Shown here: in pieces, positions 20,431 to 33,281 of the stretch
Position numbering within the stretch: the stretch's first letter is position 1
Layout: each line of letters starts with the position of its first letter
NCBI GenBank assembly: GCA_011037195.1
Contig: JAAEAF010000101.1
Location: forward strand, 248,001 to 312,000
Source of the DNA: Triatoma infestans
Lineage: Eukaryota > Arthropoda > Insecta > Hemiptera > Reduviidae
Length of the DNA: 64,000 nt
Direction: 5' to 3'
The notes under the pieces: generated by a model
What the model was told of the DNA's origin: nothing
The model's input: only the letters and a program-made list of their open reading frames with translations
The model's database searches: none
Translations under genes and position numbers: made by a program

Positions 20431-22159
20431 AATGAGCAACGACAACTCGCTCATTCCCAGTCACTCATTCACTTTCTATAAGGACGACATATCCTATTCC
20501 CATTTATTAAGCAAACGTTTCGGTATTGTCGTTTGAATCCCATTTCCTTTCCCCTTCTTGCTCGAATCTCCCCTTAACCATTAACCAAGTCGACCCCTCC
20601 TAAGAGGATGGCTTAATGAAAGAGCCATTCAATTTTCTTTACCTGAAATAATATTAGCATAATAACCTAAAATATTCCCTTCATATCATTCAATGTACTT
20701 ATGACAGATCGGCTCACTCTATATGAAATTAAACTAGACGCTGATGATGGAAGAATTTCCGAAATCAATTATAAATCGAAAAAGAAAGATCCATTGATGG
20801 ACGTATTCTCAGATAATTTCACACAACCTATTTAATAGAACCCGCAGGATAAATGAAGTGGTATAAATGTAAGAGAAAAAGTTGACAAGAAAAGAATCGT
20901 ATAAACATTAAGATGCAACGGTAAAATATAACCGCCCACTATACTTTCTTTTTTAGAAGTTGGTGAAGTATGGAATTGGAAGATAAAAGGATCATCTATA
21001 GTAAAGATTGATGGATTGAAAGGGCGGCGCACCAACTAGATTTGTTGAAATAATTCACTGACGTGAAACGAGAAAGAAGGGGTGGTGATTAAGAGAGAAA
21101 ATAATACTGACAAGTTGAATTAAAGACAGAAAGAATAACCTAGAGAGACAAAAAAAAAAAAATGGCCCCCTAAACCATTGAACTGTCAGTGAATTGTCGG
21201 TCGGTGTATTTGACAACTAGTAATAACAATAACAGAGTACATAGAGAATTAATTAAAGATGAACAGTGGCCATGTAATCGAATAACTTAAAATTGGGTGC
21301 ATGTGTACTTGTCAAAAATGTCATTTTCAGAATGAACATATGAAAAAAAAAGCAAAGAGATTTTTAATAACTGAACTAAATTGTTATCCTTCCAACTGTT
21401 AAAGGCACATATTGCATAGGTCCCGCTATAACATTCTCTAAAACTGAGCTACTTTATTACAGTCACATTTATGTATGTACATGTTACTATATAGGTCGAC
21501 CAAAATTTCTTGAATCTCGGCAACTATAGGACTTTGGTCGAAAGAATATGAAAGTCGTCGAGTACATTATCTTTTACAACATTATATCATTCTGGAGGTA
21601 ACGTATGCTAAATCCTGGGGAAAAATTATATGCATATACAATGTGATTAACTCGCATATTTTGGCTTATGTATAAGGATTCAGAGAAATCTTACATCCAG
21701 CATCCCTTTGTTATTCTACACACATTTCTAATATAATGTTCGTATGATTAGAAGCACTGTAAGTTTATTTTTACAGCATTGATAACTCGGTGAATTATGA
21801 AAGTTTTTATACCTCTTTGGTTTTATCTAATTTCTCAGCTTACGTTCAGCAATTGTTTTCAATAAATAATTAGTTTTTACTCTTAAATACATTAGAAATA
21901 TGAACTTGCTTATTATTTCAAGCAACTTTCCAACTCTTATTTTATAATAATCTCTTTGTTTTGATTACCCAGCCTTTATTTCTAGGGTCAAGATATTTTG
22001 GTCAACTTATAGTAGCAATGTCTCTCCATTCCAAAGTTTGTTTGTAATCTTTCGGTTCATTGCGCTCGGTCAACGTTTCTCTTAAATTTTTTATTGTTTA
22101 TTTTATGATATAGTAAACATTTTCCTTGAAGCTTGATTAAATTTTTTATTGGTAGAACA
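20431..22159. other. no recognised gene or element
   Basis: About 1.7 kb of AT-rich sequence whose short frames lack any pattern I can name. It may be decayed repeat or unique intergenic DNA. Confidence 0.4.
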
Positions 22160-22310
22160 TTTTATATGTAGTTTTGTAGTACGGGAAAAAATGTTTGTTC
22201 TATTGCGGAAAATTGCGAAAAACTGAAACAACCATTCCGTAAAGTCGCAATTCCTATTGATTGGTTTTGATGGTATATAAACGGAATGACAAATATAATA
22301 ATAATTAATT
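22160..22310 (+). repeat. repeat A fragment, diverged
   Basis: Shares GAAAATTGCGAAAAACTGAAA and CCGTAAAGTCGCAATTCCTATTGATTGG with the family's middle module. Confidence 0.4.
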
Positions 22311-22379
22311 TATTGTCGATATCCGATAGATCTCGTTTGCGCATCTAGTTATAGATTCCTGGTAGATTTAAGTTGAATG

Positions 22380-22930
22380 GGTCGGAGCAATATCAAGTAT
22401 TTCACCCTTAATATGTTATTTGGAAAGCGAGAGTGTTTGCGTGCGGTTACGTGTTTGTAAGAGTGTATTGTATTATTTTCATATATATATTTTATTTATT
22501 ACGGATGTCTTTATTTATTTGGATGAAAGTATTTATTGGAGTGATTGTTTAGGAATAAAATAATGTGGTCTTTAGAATTAGAATCCTTAGTTTGAATGCT
22601 AGTTGTTATGAATGAGTGTGGGAGAGGGACCAATACCGGCCGGGGTGGCAACTTTTGGTCGTGTGGGAAGTTTTATTGCACCATCTTAACATTGGGAGCC
22701 ACTATCTCTTGGAGGGGTGGGTCTGAGCCGGGATTGGCTAACCCGGCTCTGTGTGAAAGTGAGAGTGAATATTTTGTAAATGTGTACGAATTTAATTTAG
22801 GTTTAGGAATTAGGGGTGCGAGGAATATCGAGTACTCCACCCCGAGTACTTGTTATTTTAGTCATGTGAAACTGTTAGAATGAATGTATTTATTGGGATG
22901 TGAGTATTTATTGGTATGAGAGTTAAGGAT
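22380..22930 (+). repeat. dispersed repeat with TGTATTTATTGG motifs
   Basis: Related in part to 30730-30960: GAGTACTC(C), AATGTATTTATTGG/AG and GTATGA recur in the same order. The GC-richer block 22610-22760 gives a 95-codon frame without recognisable domains. The class is unknown. Confidence 0.4.
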
Positions 22931-24299
22931 TATATGAATGCAACTAAGCGTATGAATGTATTTGACTGATTAGGAGGTTTGTTAATGTGTATTTCTCATA
23001 AATAAGGTATAAATTATGAAAAAGTAATAAAGATGATGTAGCTGGATGTTTTGAAATGGGTTATATTGGATTTTTGACGATGAATTTTTCATATTTAAAT
23101 AATAATATAGTTGCTATGGCATAACAGCTGATGCCAAAATAAATAAATAAATAAACAGAATGTCAAGTTTTTAGGGTCCTGGATTTTCATTTTTAAGTTA
23201 TTTTGTTAAAACGCATGCACACACGAACATAAAAAAAGGCATTTTCTACATTTTCTAACAGCAGTTAGAGAAAGTATAAAGGTAATGTACCATAAATTAA
23301 TCTCATTCCCTCTAACGTTTCGCTATTTGGTGGTACTGGAAATCATCCGAGATTAAAACTTTTAGCAGTTCCAGATAAAAACATTTTATATCTATAAAAC
23401 ATTACATTGTGTTTGTTTATTATTATATCATTTAATTTTTAATTTTTATCTTGTTTTAAACATGTAGAGGGAAAAAAATCTCCTTAACCATTCTTTTTAC
23501 ATTAACATGGTGCCCCCATTTTTATTCCAAACAATGGCAAGATAAACGAGTGAAAACATAAAAAAAAAAAAAAAAAAAAGACTGGCAGTAAAATAGATGA
23601 GAGGTAGAGCGGGGCGACGCATAGTGGATAAAAGTGTAAAGTACTCTAGCCATGCGTGACCTTTTACAAGGAATGGTTATGACGTCTCTGTGACGTCCCT
23701 CTTCAAAGGAAACGCATGTTATACTGTATAGTTTTTGTGTAAGCTCTTGCTTCCGCATGGGTGTAATTTAATTTTTGTGGTTGTTTGGATTTTTTAAAGA
23801 ATAGAGTTTTCTTTTATTTATAAAAAAGACAAAAATAAAATAAAAAGAGTTTCCAAATTAGTTTTGAAATGAATGCGATTGTTTTAAATGCGATGTTTTA
23901 ATTATTAAAAGAAACGACTTTGTTTAAACCGATTAAACTTTTTATTGTCACTTCTCTAAGTTTCTTGTCGTTTCTATGGATTAATCCAGACAAGCAACTT
24001 AAATAAGACTTGTACTAAACACAGAACAGCAAATATTATAGTTGGACTTGAACATATCTTTATATAACTTTGGTAAAACTTACTTCAACAACGCACACAA
24101 AAACTTCCATTCGGATAAACTGTTAACAATTTCACTGACGATCGTTGTACAAAAATTATCCACTAAAGTGTACAACAAATGATGTTTTAGATACCAATAT
24201 ACATCCTCTTCAAACACTCTTGGGGTTATCTCTAATAAAATGAAGTTATGACTATGCCTGATTATCGGCAATACATAACTAACCTATTTTACATTTCAC
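22931..24299. other. AT-rich, no gene; repeat A end at 23160-23280
   Basis: A decayed repeat A end (GAATGTCAAGTTTTTAGG to CAGCAGTTAGAGAAAGTA) lies at about 23160-23280, and a poly-A tract at 23562-23579. The rest is unassigned. Confidence 0.4.
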
Positions 24300-24354
24300 T
24301 CCTCTTGAATATTGATTGGTTCTTCTGTTCAGACGAATAAACATACCCTCCATG

Positions 24355-24455
24355 ATAACACGTGATTCCTGAAATTCCAGCCACCAATCTACCTGACGTG
24401 AACATCACCATCGATGATCGTGATTCCTGAAATTCCTAACGTGAACATCTCCATT
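24355..24455 (+). repeat. imperfect short tandem duplication
   Basis: CGTGATTCCTGAAATTCC and CTGACGTGAACATCACCAT recur ~60 bp later as CGTGATTCCTGAAATTCC and CTAACGTGAACATCTCCAT. Confidence 0.6.
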
Positions 24456-25607
24456 AGGCTAAGTAAATAGCGCTTGATGTGTTCGAAGTGTAACTCCGAC
24501 ATAACCGTGTCGTCATTTCTAAGGTCTGCCAATTGGAGGCGGTTTTACTTCTCCGGCATCCTCGGTATCTTTGGTACTCTCCATCCTCCAGCTTAAACAA
24601 CCCGCCGACGAACATTTCTTTTTTCTTCCTCTTTCCTTTTTTCTCCCCTATTGCCTCCGGAACTGGAAGAAGCAACAGGAGATCCTCCAAGATAATACTG
24701 ATATTTTGACTACGGATTCATCTCCACTTACACCCTTTTCTAGCTTGAATCCAAGCACTTCATTGCGTGCCAGTTGCTCTGGCTATAGGTGCCTGGTTGA
24801 TCCACATGAACGCAAGCTTCATGGACCTCCACATGCTCGCGGTACTCCCTTTTGCCACGGACTAGGTGTTTTTTCTTCGTTTCATCGGTAAAATTATGAA
24901 ATATAGTGTTCTAGTCTATTGTAGTATATGCTGACTGCTGCTCCAAGCCGGGTTCCTCAACTCCTCGTGCGAGTAAGTTGACATCCTACGTCCAGCGCTG
25001 GGGTTATTCTCCTACTATGCTCTTCAAAAGAACAAAAGCGTATCCGGAGTAAATGAATGATTGCTTTATCGAGCAGATATAGCACATCACTGTAAGTCTG
25101 CAACGTTGTGATATGTTGTTTTCCTAATAGATGCATTAAAGATATTATGTATGACCATCAGGTCAGTGTTTTTAATTGCGCCTACCTTCAGATAATCATG
25201 CCTTTGAGATAATGCGCTCAAACTTTATCCCACCCAGTCAAGGTGGCAACATGTTTCCACCATCACGACTAGAACGAACCGAGCAAGGTATCCTAATCAC
25301 CAAAGTTTCAGGCCTTTTGGGGATTATTGCTATGTAAGTCTGGTTCAATCTTCTAAACAATTCCGGAAGAAAGTGTTTAAAAATATGAAATGATGGATTT
25401 CTCTAATGTAAAAGCATGTATAAGATCCCGAAACTATGCTGGAAGAAGCTAATTAGTTTTTCGAATGGTTCTACGAGTTCTGGTTCTCGTATGTTAAAAT
25501 GTGCATATAATTTGTGATTAGTTGGATCTGGGCTTGAACTATTAGGTGCAGAAAATCCAGAAGATCTAAAACTCCCGATTTTTCGTTGTTTTTTTTTAAA
25601 TATAAAA
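24456..25607. other. no recognised gene
   Basis: The GC-richer stretch 24454-24900 has open frames on both strands (78 and 106 codons) but no recognisable domain. The rest is AT-rich. Confidence 0.4.
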
Positions 25608-25953
25608 CTGTTTTACTGGAGTTCAAAACCGGTTCATTCAAAATAGAAACTTAGATTTAAAAAAGAATGTAATAAATTTAAATCGTGTTTATGAAATATA
25701 ATTTTAATAAACAAAAATATGTTTCTATTTAATTTTCTCAATGAAAACATTTCATTTTTATACGTACTAATGAAATATAAATATTTATTTATTTTTTATT
25801 TAATAAAGTAATATATTAGAAAAAAAAAAGAAGTTCTTATTTTAATTGAAATCTAATTTTAGTCCAAAAATTATTGGCAACAGAAAATAGTCGTTCATTC
25901 GATGTCGATTTTGGCTGAATATGTATAAAATATTACATAATTTTTCTAATTTA
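25608..25953 (-). repeat. 346-bp direct repeat, copy 1, with hAT C-terminal fragment
   Basis: Nearly identical to 26981-27326: only a couple of substitutions seen by eye. On the minus strand near 25860-25925 both copies encode STSNERLFSVANNFWTK, matching the hAT dimerisation-domain pattern with its conserved ERLFS. This copy lies outside the adjacent small hAT remnant, so one copy was probably produced by local duplication or insertion of the same element. Confidence 0.85.
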
Positions 25954-26399
25954 TAAATATTAAAGAATGTATAATATTTAAAAAATAAACTTACCTTAGT
26001 AATAAACTACTTGGCTTTAATGAAATTTACAATCTTCGCACACAGGTAATGAAATCTTTTGTTTACAAAGATGCGAATGGGTTTACATCAAAACAAACCA
26101 TCAAAAGTAGAAGATTTTCAGTCAGATTCTACAATATGGTGAACAACATTTAGCCGCAGCTTATATTAATTTCATTATTTTACATGTTTCATTTTGCATT
26201 TTATGTAATCTACCCTGTAACTTGAAGTAGTTTTGTCTTTTATTTTGTTTCCATCCAAAAAAGTTATCCTTACTGACTTAATTGGAGAATAAAATGGTTT
26301 TTCGATATATATATATGTATACATATTTAATAAAATACGGTTTTTACGTTTTCTAGTGCCGACTCTCTTTGTATAAAAAAAAATTAAAAATAAAATAGA

Positions 26400-26560
26400 A
26401 ACAGAATAACTTTGGACAGGTCTCTGGCTTGCTACACTAGGCATTAGGAAACCTAGGTTCGAATCAGGCATTTTCTCATGATGGGTCATATTGTCTATAG
26501 CGAAAGAATTAGTCCCGGAGGCGCACACTGCACTGAGAATGCTTCGGATATACGTAAATG
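26400..26560 (+). mobile_element. SINE-related fragment with tRNA-like box
   Basis: Contains CTAGGTTCGAATCAGGCA (B-box-like) and a tail recalling the main SINE (GTCCCGGAGGCGCACACTGC, then ACTGAGAATGCTTCGG). It is diverged and incomplete. Confidence 0.5.
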
Positions 26561-26566
26561 CTGGCT

Positions 26567-27791
26567 AGTGGCGGCCCGTGATGTTTCACAAGTGTGGTTA
26601 CTCCAAGAGGAAAAAGAAACATGTCTAAAATTCAAATCAATTTAATTGAAAATAAATTCACAAGGATATTTTTAAAGTTATTTTCTGTTATACGAAAAAC
26701 AAGATTTCTCAAACAATTAATACAAAAAAAAAATAATAATAATAAAAATAAAATAAACTATATGAATACAAAAAATCCATTCTTCGAATTCAAGCTGCTT
26801 CTAATTTTTCAATAATTTTTTCATTAAAATTATTTATTTGAGAAATCATATTTGCTGAATTATAATGGTAGGAGTGGAACCACCTTTGTTTTTTATTTCA
26901 ATTTTTTCGGGTATTGTCAATTGAGAATTGATTTTTGTTTTTTAAATATTCAATACTAACACCCATCATGATAAACCTAGCTGTTTTACTGGAATTCAAA
27001 ACCGGTTCATTCAAAATAGAAACTTAGATTTAAAAAAGAATATAATAAATTTAAATCGTGTTTATGAAATATAATTTTAATAAACAAAAATATGTTTCTA
27101 TTTAATTTTCTCAATGAAAACATTTCATTTTTATACGTACTAATGAAATATAAATATTTATTTATTTTTTATTTAATAAAGTAATATATTAGGAAAAAAA
27201 AAGAAGTTCTTATTTTAATTGAAATCTAATTTTAGTCCAAAAATTATTGGCAACAGAAAATAGTCGTTCATTCGATGTCGATTTTGGCTGAATATGTATA
27301 AAATATTACATAATTTTTCTAATTTAAGGATAATTTATATAATATAATTTTATATAATATAAAACACCTATAATATAATATATTTTTACTCTATAAAAAA
27401 TATTATTGAATAAAAAAAAAAAAAAAATTGTAATTAAACCTTTAACGAGCAAAATTATTTTGTTTGTAATATATCGTACATTATTACAATCAACGCTGCC
27501 CGGCGAGCAGCTAAAGTAGCACTTGTTAGGTCACATTATTAAGGCAAACGAAGCTTGTCGGAAATAACCGAATAAGACCATTTTTTTTTTTGACACTGCC
27601 GATAGTAGCAGCATTTTAACATCAAGCAGCGCTTTATGAAGTAATTCTTTTTTAAAACCTAAAATATTAATGGTATTTAAATAATAATTGTGCAATGATC
27701 CGTATGTTATTATAATTTTTAATCATAAATTTGTAAAAATTCATTTTTGTAGTTATTTTGTGAGGTGGGGCTTTTGCACCAGCCGCCTTTG
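26567..27791 (-). mobile_element. small hAT remnant
   Basis: The candidate ends are TAGTGGCGGCCCGTG at 26567 and, in complement, CAAAGGCGGCTGGTG at 27791. They are flanked by 8-bp sequences ATGCTGGC and ATGTTGAC (6 of 8 matching), consistent with an old hAT target duplication. Minus-strand coding text inside (27230-27300) matches a hAT C-terminal dimerisation domain (ERLFSVANNFW). The transposase is otherwise unreadable. The boundaries are an inference from the weak terminal repeat. Confidence 0.5.
26981..27326 (-). repeat. 346-bp direct repeat, copy 2
   Basis: Partner of 25608-25953, with similarity ending abruptly at both edges (CTGTTTTACTGGA at the left, TTTTTCTAATTTA at the right). It lies within the small hAT remnant and includes the hAT-like coding piece. 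Confidence 0.85.
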
Positions 27792-29089
27792 ATGTTGACT
27801 TCATTTAAAAATAATAGTATTTATATATTACAATCTAGATAAATTTCCTAATAACTTACATAATTTATTCGATAACATCTCAGTTTAAATGGTCCGTCAA
27901 ATTACACTTCAATTATTTTCCATATTATATGCTTAAGCAAGAAATGAATTGAGTATAACCAGAGTAGTTTCTGCATCTTGTTACGTATTATATGTTAAAA
28001 GCGCAGATTGTTTGTAATGTTAAAAGCACGTGCAATGTATTGTAGAAAAATGAAAATTGCGTTATTTATTTTCTAGGAATTTCTTCGATATGTCTGCTTT
28101 AAGAGTAAAAGAGAGAAAGAAAATATGGTTAACCTCTCTATTTGGGATAGATCTCTTCAGGTTATTTTCGTTGAACTTTTTAAGATATATGTAGTTCTTT
28201 ATTATTCTGGTTTATTAAAAATAAATCGGAATTAAACGTAAATTTTTGAAGTAGTTTGCAATATTTTTTTACAAGTAAGATTAATATAATACGTACATTA
28301 TGAACAGGAAAACCGTTAAGTCTAAAATTGATAATTCACAAATAACTGAAGATAGCTAAGATTGTTCTTAATGAAACAATGAATAATTGAACAATTATTC
28401 GATTTAAACCACACTATATACCATACTAAGAGGAAGCTACATTATATAGATATATATAATAGCATAGTATATGATATTGTTATATCAATAACAACATAAT
28501 AGCTAAAGTGATATGATTGTGTTATCAGGCTGCTTTATCTACATATTAATAGCTATTGTAATAAGCATTAATGAGTTACGTTTGATAATTGCATAAACAA
28601 TATTATATTAATAAACAACAATGTGTAGGCCACAGTACAAAATTATTAATTTTAATTGAAATAATTTAACTAATAAGTAGTTGTTATAATTGTACTATAA
28701 TTAATAAATTCAATTAATAAGCTTTTTTTTTTCATAATAATGGATTTGTTTATTTTAAATTTTTTAAGAAGTCGTGTAGGATTTTAGAATCTGTCTTTTC
28801 TCAAGAAGGTAAATTTACAAGCCTCTTCAAATTTTTTGAGAATACGCTATAAAACTGCAAAATGAAATAAATTACTTTGCATGTTCAACTTTGATATTAT
28901 ATTTTGGTTTTCTAATTGATTTAAAACAATTTTTAAATAATTTTTATTTAGACATTTTTCTCATCTTATAACCGTATAATGTACAAAGGATGATATGATA
29001 TGATATGATATGTGATGTGATATGTGATATGATATGATATGTGAAGAACAGTATGAGAGAAACAATTAGGTAACACTCTCCATGGAGTA
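27792..29089. other. AT-rich, no gene; GATAT microsatellite
   Basis: A pentamer array of (GATAT) with GTGAT variants lies at 28990-29043. Otherwise very AT-rich and unassigned. Confidence 0.5.
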
Positions 29090-30150
29090 CTTAGTCAATG
29101 TTGAAGGAAATCGCGGTGTCACTGGTGATTCAGATGGCTTGAAACTGTATTCAAACGTAGTGACGATAGACAGGGCAAATGGATTAAAGCAATCAGTGAC
29201 AGCGGGATGGTATTTAAGATATTTTTGTCTTGGCGAGTTGTTGTACGAAAACGGATTTTGAGTTCTTTATGGAGAGGGAGAGATTTATGACATAGTTGGG
29301 AGCGTCAACTATCTGCCGAAGTAGTTTGGTTTGAAACGTCTGATTAGTACAAATATTTTTAGATTTGGTTAAATAGCACAGTTCCACTCCGTAACTGTGT
29401 AACAGATTTAGACATCTAAATCTAGGGATGAGGCCAAGATTGCCTTATGGAACCCCTGCATCCACGGATGAGAGAATGCAGATTACTGTGCCACTGCTGA
29501 CTTCAAAAAAAATTTTGAAGTCAGCAGTGGCACAGTACGAACGAACGAAGAAGGAGGAAGTGGGTTTGATCAGTATGCTAAGGTGCCAAATGCGATCAAA
29601 AGCCAGAGCAATACCTAAAAATGCACCCGTGCAATTCCATATTATATTTAATGCTGAAGCAATCACATTAGTATGGCTGTATTTTGCTGTGATGATCTTT
29701 AAAACCAAATTTATGATGTGGCACAACAAATTTCACAAAAAAATTGGGTTTGATATGTTTCAGTAACAGTTTTAGAACAACTTTTCCTAATGTTGCTTAT
29801 TGGCGGTCTATGAGAGGATAGGAAATGAGCAGGTTTACCAGGTTTCGAAATCATTTGTATCACTTACTTCCACGATAATGGAAGAACGGAGTTGTATATG
29901 TAACTAGATAGATACAAACTTTTCTAGGTAGATAAAGATGAATTTCATGAGTTATGAGGTCATAGCCGGGGATTTTCTAAAGATAGAGGAATTGATTATA
30001 TATTTAATGTCTGAAGAAGTAATTTATTTTGGTTGTCATGAGAGTGGAAGAGATACATTCAGTTCTGTTTCTACTTATGTCCAATATAAGTCATTAGCCA
30101 GATCATACGAGTGTCAGATGCTGCGCAATAAGTGAGGCTTATACCTGCGC
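29090..30150 (-). pseudogene. Jockey-type LINE reverse transcriptase remnant
   Basis: The minus-strand frame 29729-29445 preserves RT landmarks in order: VIASALN, FLGIALAFDRIWH (motif A region, with G where the first catalytic Asp of FLDIA is expected) and DAGVPQ at its end (the GVPQG motif). Just upstream, 29790-29700 gives HHKFGFKDHHSKIQP, recalling HQFGFR...HST. Below 29440 the frame jumps to QIVDAPNYVINLSLHKELKI, the Jockey C-terminal motif, so the YADD segment is deleted. A perfect 25-bp hairpin lies within the RT frame. The plus-strand 112-codon frame here is a shadow. Confidence 0.75.
29484..29537. repeat. perfect 25-bp inverted repeat, 4-nt loop
   Basis: TACTGTGCCACTGCTGACTT continued by CAAAA, then loop AAAA, then the exact complement ending CAGTGGCACAGTA. 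There are no mismatches over 25 bp. It lies inside the LINE RT remnant, where such symmetry is not expected for coding reasons. Confidence 0.95.
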
Positions 30151-32094
30151 TTCTCTTCGCTCAAAGTCCGTCTATTATCTTATAGTACTTTATACGCTAA
30201 TAGTCGGTAGAGCTGTCCAGAGTGAGCCTTATACAATTGGTTTTCAGGTTTTAATGTAGGCTATCATCTTTTTGCACCCTCAGTTTCTGTAAATTCCGAT
30301 TGAACTGTCTTGAGAATCTAGTCAGTTTATGACTAGAGTAAGTTTTCTTTACCAGATTGCTCGAGCTTTACTTTTTTCTGAAATGAGTAGTCGTATTTGA
30401 AGTTATAATAGCAGGAATTCATCATTGGAATTAAGTAAATAGTTGATTTCCAAACAAAAATCTCGATTTATCTATTCGCCATATGTTTTTAAATATCCTG
30501 CAATTACAGCTGGGAGGGAAGTATCCTGGATGTCGCAATTAGAATTAAAATCAAGTATTGTGGTCCAAAGAGAGTTCGGTAATTGTGAACGCAGCGAATA
30601 AATCTGGGGAATAATGATGAATAGAATGTAAGGAATGGCTCAAAAACAGCTTTTTAGTTAAAATCAGTCAACCGAAAAATTTCAGATTGTTGAATCAGAA
30701 AAGTTAAATGAAAAATAATGTGATTAGTTTAAAGGGGAGTGGAGTATTGAGTACTCTCCCTCGTGCGAATGGAATGCATATATATAATTAAAGGAATGAA
30801 TGTATTTATTAGCGAGATTGTATTTATTAGTATAAACGTTTTAATCGAGTGAATGATGGTATGAATGAGGAGTAAGTAGTGTAAATAACATTAGGTTTAG
30901 GTTATCTCAAAGGGTGTAGGAATAATTATAAAAGTACTACACCCTAATTAGATTTAGGACATTTGTAAAGAAGGAATATTTATAAAAGTTCTTCCTGTAG
31001 GATGTAAATAGCCACTTGCAAAATGATGCGTTGAGTCCATTAAGTACTGAATTTTGTTTTTACCTTATTAAATTTTTTATTTATGGATTATAGATTAAAT
31101 AGATATTGTATAATATACATAATATCATGTTTCATAAATATATTTACTTGTTAGATTGAACAGAGATAGATTAATGGCATGGAATTTGTTTTGACAGATA
31201 AAAGATTTATTTATTGCATAAGGATTGTAAAGGATGACACTACTCAGCTATCCACACTACCCCTCTTCAACTGAATCCTTGATCTAAGTGGCGATTTGTG
31301 AAACCATGTCCGATATCCTGGGGTTCCAACATACGTTGCCGACCAAGATAACGCGTTGGATGCCTTTCAGGAACGTCGGGGCATGTGCCATCCCAGTTGG
31401 GGCAGAATCGGCTTGAGAAAAAGACAGTTCGAAGGCCGCTAATGACCTTGGCAGTCGATACGCCAAAAAAAAAGAAGAAAAATGACTAGTTAATCGACTA
31501 TCAAAATTACAGTGCATTAATAACAGTTTAAGAGCTATTCATCTCGGACTATAGGAATAAATAGTGTATTGCTATAATAACACTTATCATCTACAATTAA
31601 TCATTCTTAACCGATAATGCCATAAACTCTTGGTAGCAAAGTAATTCTTCACTCACCGGTTCTCTTAGCGCACTACCTTGATAAATAGCGCAAATCCACA
31701 GGCAACTTGCAATGTAAATTGTGTCCAAAAGCAAGAAATGTTATTTTTTGTTTACATAATAAAATAAGCGTACAGAGAGAGAAAGACAAAAAAAAACGTT
31801 TCTTTCTATATTCTGGGAGTAGCTCCCATAAGAATAAATACAATATAATAAATAAGTATAATACAAAGCAAAAGTATCAATCTAGCATATGAAAAATAAT
31901 AAAAAATACTTCAAAAAAATTGAACTCATATAAATAAATATTAAAAAAATAATAATAATAAAATAAAATAAACGAAATTAAATTCACTCTTTTAACAATG
32001 AAATGAATAAATAGAAAATATAATTTTATACATTAAATGTGAATAAAATATGTATTTAAAATAAAATATTTGTTGAAATAAAATATTTAGTAAC
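30151..32094. other. no recognised gene; diverged dispersed repeat at 30720-31010
   Basis: 30720-31010 shares GAGTACTC, AATGTATTTATTAG and GTGTAGGAATAATTAT-type text with 22380-22930. The minus strand of 30200-30650 may be the upstream part of the Jockey remnant, but I cannot place a motif. The 77-codon frame at 31284-31517 has no recognisable domain. Confidence 0.35.
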
Positions 32095-32590
32095 TGTTTT
32101 CTATTGCAATGATGAAGACTTTTGTACTCGGAGGAGGTATGAGAAAACGCTATGTTTAAAAGAATTTAAGGTTTTATTTTTCTTAATAGTAACAGTAACA
32201 AATTCCAAAGGGAAGCTGCTTGAACAAGTAGGATTTGTGGAATAAGGAGGTACTATATGGTGGTACATATATATATATCATACTGGAAGGATCTGGTAGA
32301 TTTGGTGTGCGATTTGAAATGGAATAAGGAATATAGGCAGGAAGGTTGCTTGTGAGAAAGGACTTTAAAGGTGAATACTAGCAAAAGGTATTGTCTGCGG
32401 AAGGATGTCTTTAGCTAGGATAATTTATTGTAGAACAGGATTATATGATAGTCAATTGGAACATTATAAATAAATTTAATGCATGCATTAATAGCGCGAT
32501 ATAATTTTACATCAAGTTCCTTCGAGATGCCCATCGTAAACTGCACTGCAATAGTCGAAGAGACAAAGAGGGGGGCTCACACACACACAG
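32095..32590 (-). pseudogene. LINE ORF2 post-RT fragment, CR1/L2-like
   Basis: Minus-strand text gives DYCSAVYDGHLEG, then after one frameshift DVKLYRAINACIKFIYNV, DYHII and LKTSFRRQYLLLV. This matches the region after the RT core in CR1/L2-type LINEs (the LDYCN.VY, RLQ..QN.C.RFIY and YHI.P pattern). The element is truncated on both sides and has at least one in-frame stop. The (CA)n at 32578-32605 lies just upstream in element orientation. Confidence 0.65.
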
Positions 32591-33281
32591 ACACAAATAC
32601 ACACATACATAAACAGAACTTAAATAAGATCATTTCAGTTTTAAGGTTTCTCAAAATATTTACTTCTGAAGAAAACTTTAATCCGGACATAATATTTCCT
32701 TATCAGTCAGATTTATCCATAAGCAAGCCATTTAATAATTTCAAGTCATAATTATAATTATCTAATTGTAAAGCTATAAAGTAATTATATAATGGAAGTA
32801 AGTTTTAATTTTATCCAGGAATTCTAATTTAAAATAATTTACGTTTTACGACTGTATAATAACCCTATCAAGAGATAAACTAACCCCATCCAGTTGAAAG
32901 AGTGTATTAAAATTAGCCTATAGGCTTACATAGAGAGGATTTAAAGTCAAATAAGGGTACAGTTTTACCTAGACTTAACGTTTAAGCCAATAAGTTGAGG
33001 CACATAATTTTCAAATAATACTTACCTATTAAACCAATTCCCTCAAAAAGAAAGTAAAGTCTAAACTTAAGTTTCACGAACGAACAATTTAAGAAGAATT
33101 GCAATAGAATTTCAAATTACCCTAATTATCTAAAAACGTATTTATTTTAATTTTACTGCTACTTATATAGCATATACTTTCTTTATTTTATTTATATTGT
33201 AAATGCCTCCTAATAAGTGGTACAAAATAAATAAAGTTTTGGCTAACACCTACTGTATAAAGTAATCTGTTTATTTTATTA
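32591..33281. other. AT-rich, no gene
   Basis: Nothing recognised. Confidence 0.5.

Noticed and set aside
22596..22883. 95-codon Gly/Ser-rich frame
   Set aside because: Lies in a dispersed repeat and shows no family features.
24454..24891. Overlapping 78- and 106-codon frames on opposite strands
   Set aside because: No recognisable domain, splice context or homology pattern; too weak to call a gene.
28990..29043. Telomeric or regulatory array
   Set aside because: A simple GATAT pentamer microsatellite, short and impure.
29428..29766. 112-codon plus-strand frame
   Set aside because: The opposite strand carries reverse transcriptase motifs; the plus frame is a shadow.
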